Shown here: positions 53,487 to 54,012 of the stretch, piece by piece
Position numbering within the stretch: position 1 is the stretch's first letter
Layout: every line of letters begins with the position of its first letter
NCBI GenBank assembly: GCA_015680685.1
Contig: MNCI01036208.1
Span: 287,967 to 341,978 of the forward strand
Length of the DNA: 54,012 bases
Source: Gnetum montanum
Taxonomy: Eukaryota; Streptophyta; Gnetopsida; Gnetales; Gnetaceae
Direction of reading: 5' to 3'
The notes under the pieces: generated by a model
The model's input: only the letters and a program-made list of their open reading frames with translations
What the model was told of the DNA's origin: nothing
Database searches by the model: none
Translations under genes and position numbers: made by a program

Positions 53487-54012
53487 TGATGAGACGCGAC
53501 TTGCACTGGGCCATGATATCGGACAACATCAGCAGTGGCAATACCCACAGTCATGGGGGATGCCACCGCCATTACATCGATACCCTTATCGGCAGCCTGA
53601 TCCTTATGCTTATTATGTGCAGTAGCCGGTTTCTCCAGGTGACTCTATGATTCACACTCCACACCATCACTACCACGCTCAGGAGTACTTTAGAAGGACT
53701 CCTTCTCCTCCGAGAGACATCCCACATTCCATCCATCCTCTAACTCCACCCGCACCTTTTCCACAAGTAGTTCCCATAACACCTCCTACTCCAACAATGC
53801 AAGGGGAATTACCTACCCAACCGCAGCAACGTCACGCCGAGAAATCTGTAAATATTCAGAGTGTAAATATCCAACCGGACACTAGTTCTGGCGATAACTG
53901 TACAAAAAAGAGACCCTTTTTCAGAACTAGGAGCCCGGATAGGCTCTCGCAACAACAAGCGGACGGGTATATGTATAGGCCTCTAACTACTAACACTTCG
54001 GAGCACCCTTCA
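53487..54012 (+). pseudogene. Athila-like gag C-terminal segment, little decayed (element 5)
   Basis: From about 53520 the sequence aligns with the gag tail of element 1 (34725-35220) and element 2 (47450-47880): HQQWQYPQSWGMPPP, YPYRQPDPYAYYVQ, then after a TAG, PPTPTMQGELPTQPQQRHAE and KKRPFFRTRSP. One stop in about 160 codons, against several in each of the other copies, and CAG codons are largely kept. The sequence is open to the window edge. The left edge starts TGATGAGACGCGA, which looks like an LTR start, so the primer site and most of gag appear deleted between about 53490 and 53520. Confidence 0.7.

Noticed and set aside
1-54012. TAG as a reassigned sense codon
   Set aside because: TAG dominates the in-frame stops, but TGA and TAA occur too, frameshifts are common, and catalytic residues are lost. 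Decay explains all of this.

Overview
The window looks like nuclear DNA of a vascular plant with a large, repeat-filled, AT-rich genome. The evidence is a set of Ty3/Gypsy LTR retrotransposons of plant type (Athila-like elements with a tRNA-Asp primer site, and Tat-like elements with a second, archaeal-type RNase H), a LINE tail, long tandem repeats, and a gene-like locus with several GT..AG introns. I see no bacterial-style genes, no tRNA or rRNA genes, no CRISPR array and no clearly functional host gene. Almost every coding region is broken by in-frame TAG, TGA and TAA codons and by frameshifts. The differences between copies that I compared are mostly C-to-T and G-to-A changes, which is what deamination of methylated cytosines produces.

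Layout. 1-3533: 3' end of a plus-strand Athila-like element (decayed extra-ORF/env-like region, purine tract, 857-bp LTR). 3534-6625: AT-rich DNA with two families of diverged repeats. 6626-7195: integrase tail, minus strand. 7196-25190: a minus-strand Tat-like complex, in descending order: gag-protease (25190-22980), 30-bp repeats (22900-22740), an antisense multi-exon pseudogene (17134-22403, plus strand) whose first exons resemble an FCP1/NIF-type HAD phosphatase, a ~180-bp tandem array with a dyad in each unit (16720-13140), 30-bp repeats again (13030-12640), RT-RNase H-second RNase H-integrase (12480-8968), 30-bp repeats (8945-8850) and a few 180-bp units (8420-8030). 25191-32350: a mosaic of an element start with a tRNA-Met-type primer site and protease fragment, a minus-strand Athila-like 5' end with a short 357-bp LTR, a LINE 3' end, and unassigned DNA.

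32350-51437 is the best-resolved structure. It is a plus-strand Athila-like element (gag-PR-RT-RNase H-IN, 5' LTR truncated) whose 3' LTR is split by a complete minus-strand relative at 41120-50885. That relative has two 814-bp LTRs, TGATGAG/CTCATCA or CTCATTA ends and a 5-bp target duplication GTAAT/GCAAT. The plus-strand element itself abuts a second Tat-like gag-protease copy (51438-52680), so at least two rounds of insertion are layered there. A 60-73-bp minisatellite follows, and the window ends in a much less decayed Athila-like gag segment (53487-54012).

No genes here work together as a pathway. The functional logic is that of retrotransposons: LTR promoter, tRNA-primed reverse transcription, Gag particle, and PR/RT/RNase H/IN processing. 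All copies read here appear dead. The most unusual object is the intron-bearing antisense locus at 17134-22403, lying next to a satellite array and bracketed by Tat-like element parts. I read it as either a host gene captured by a Tat-lineage element or a derived antisense extra ORF of that element.
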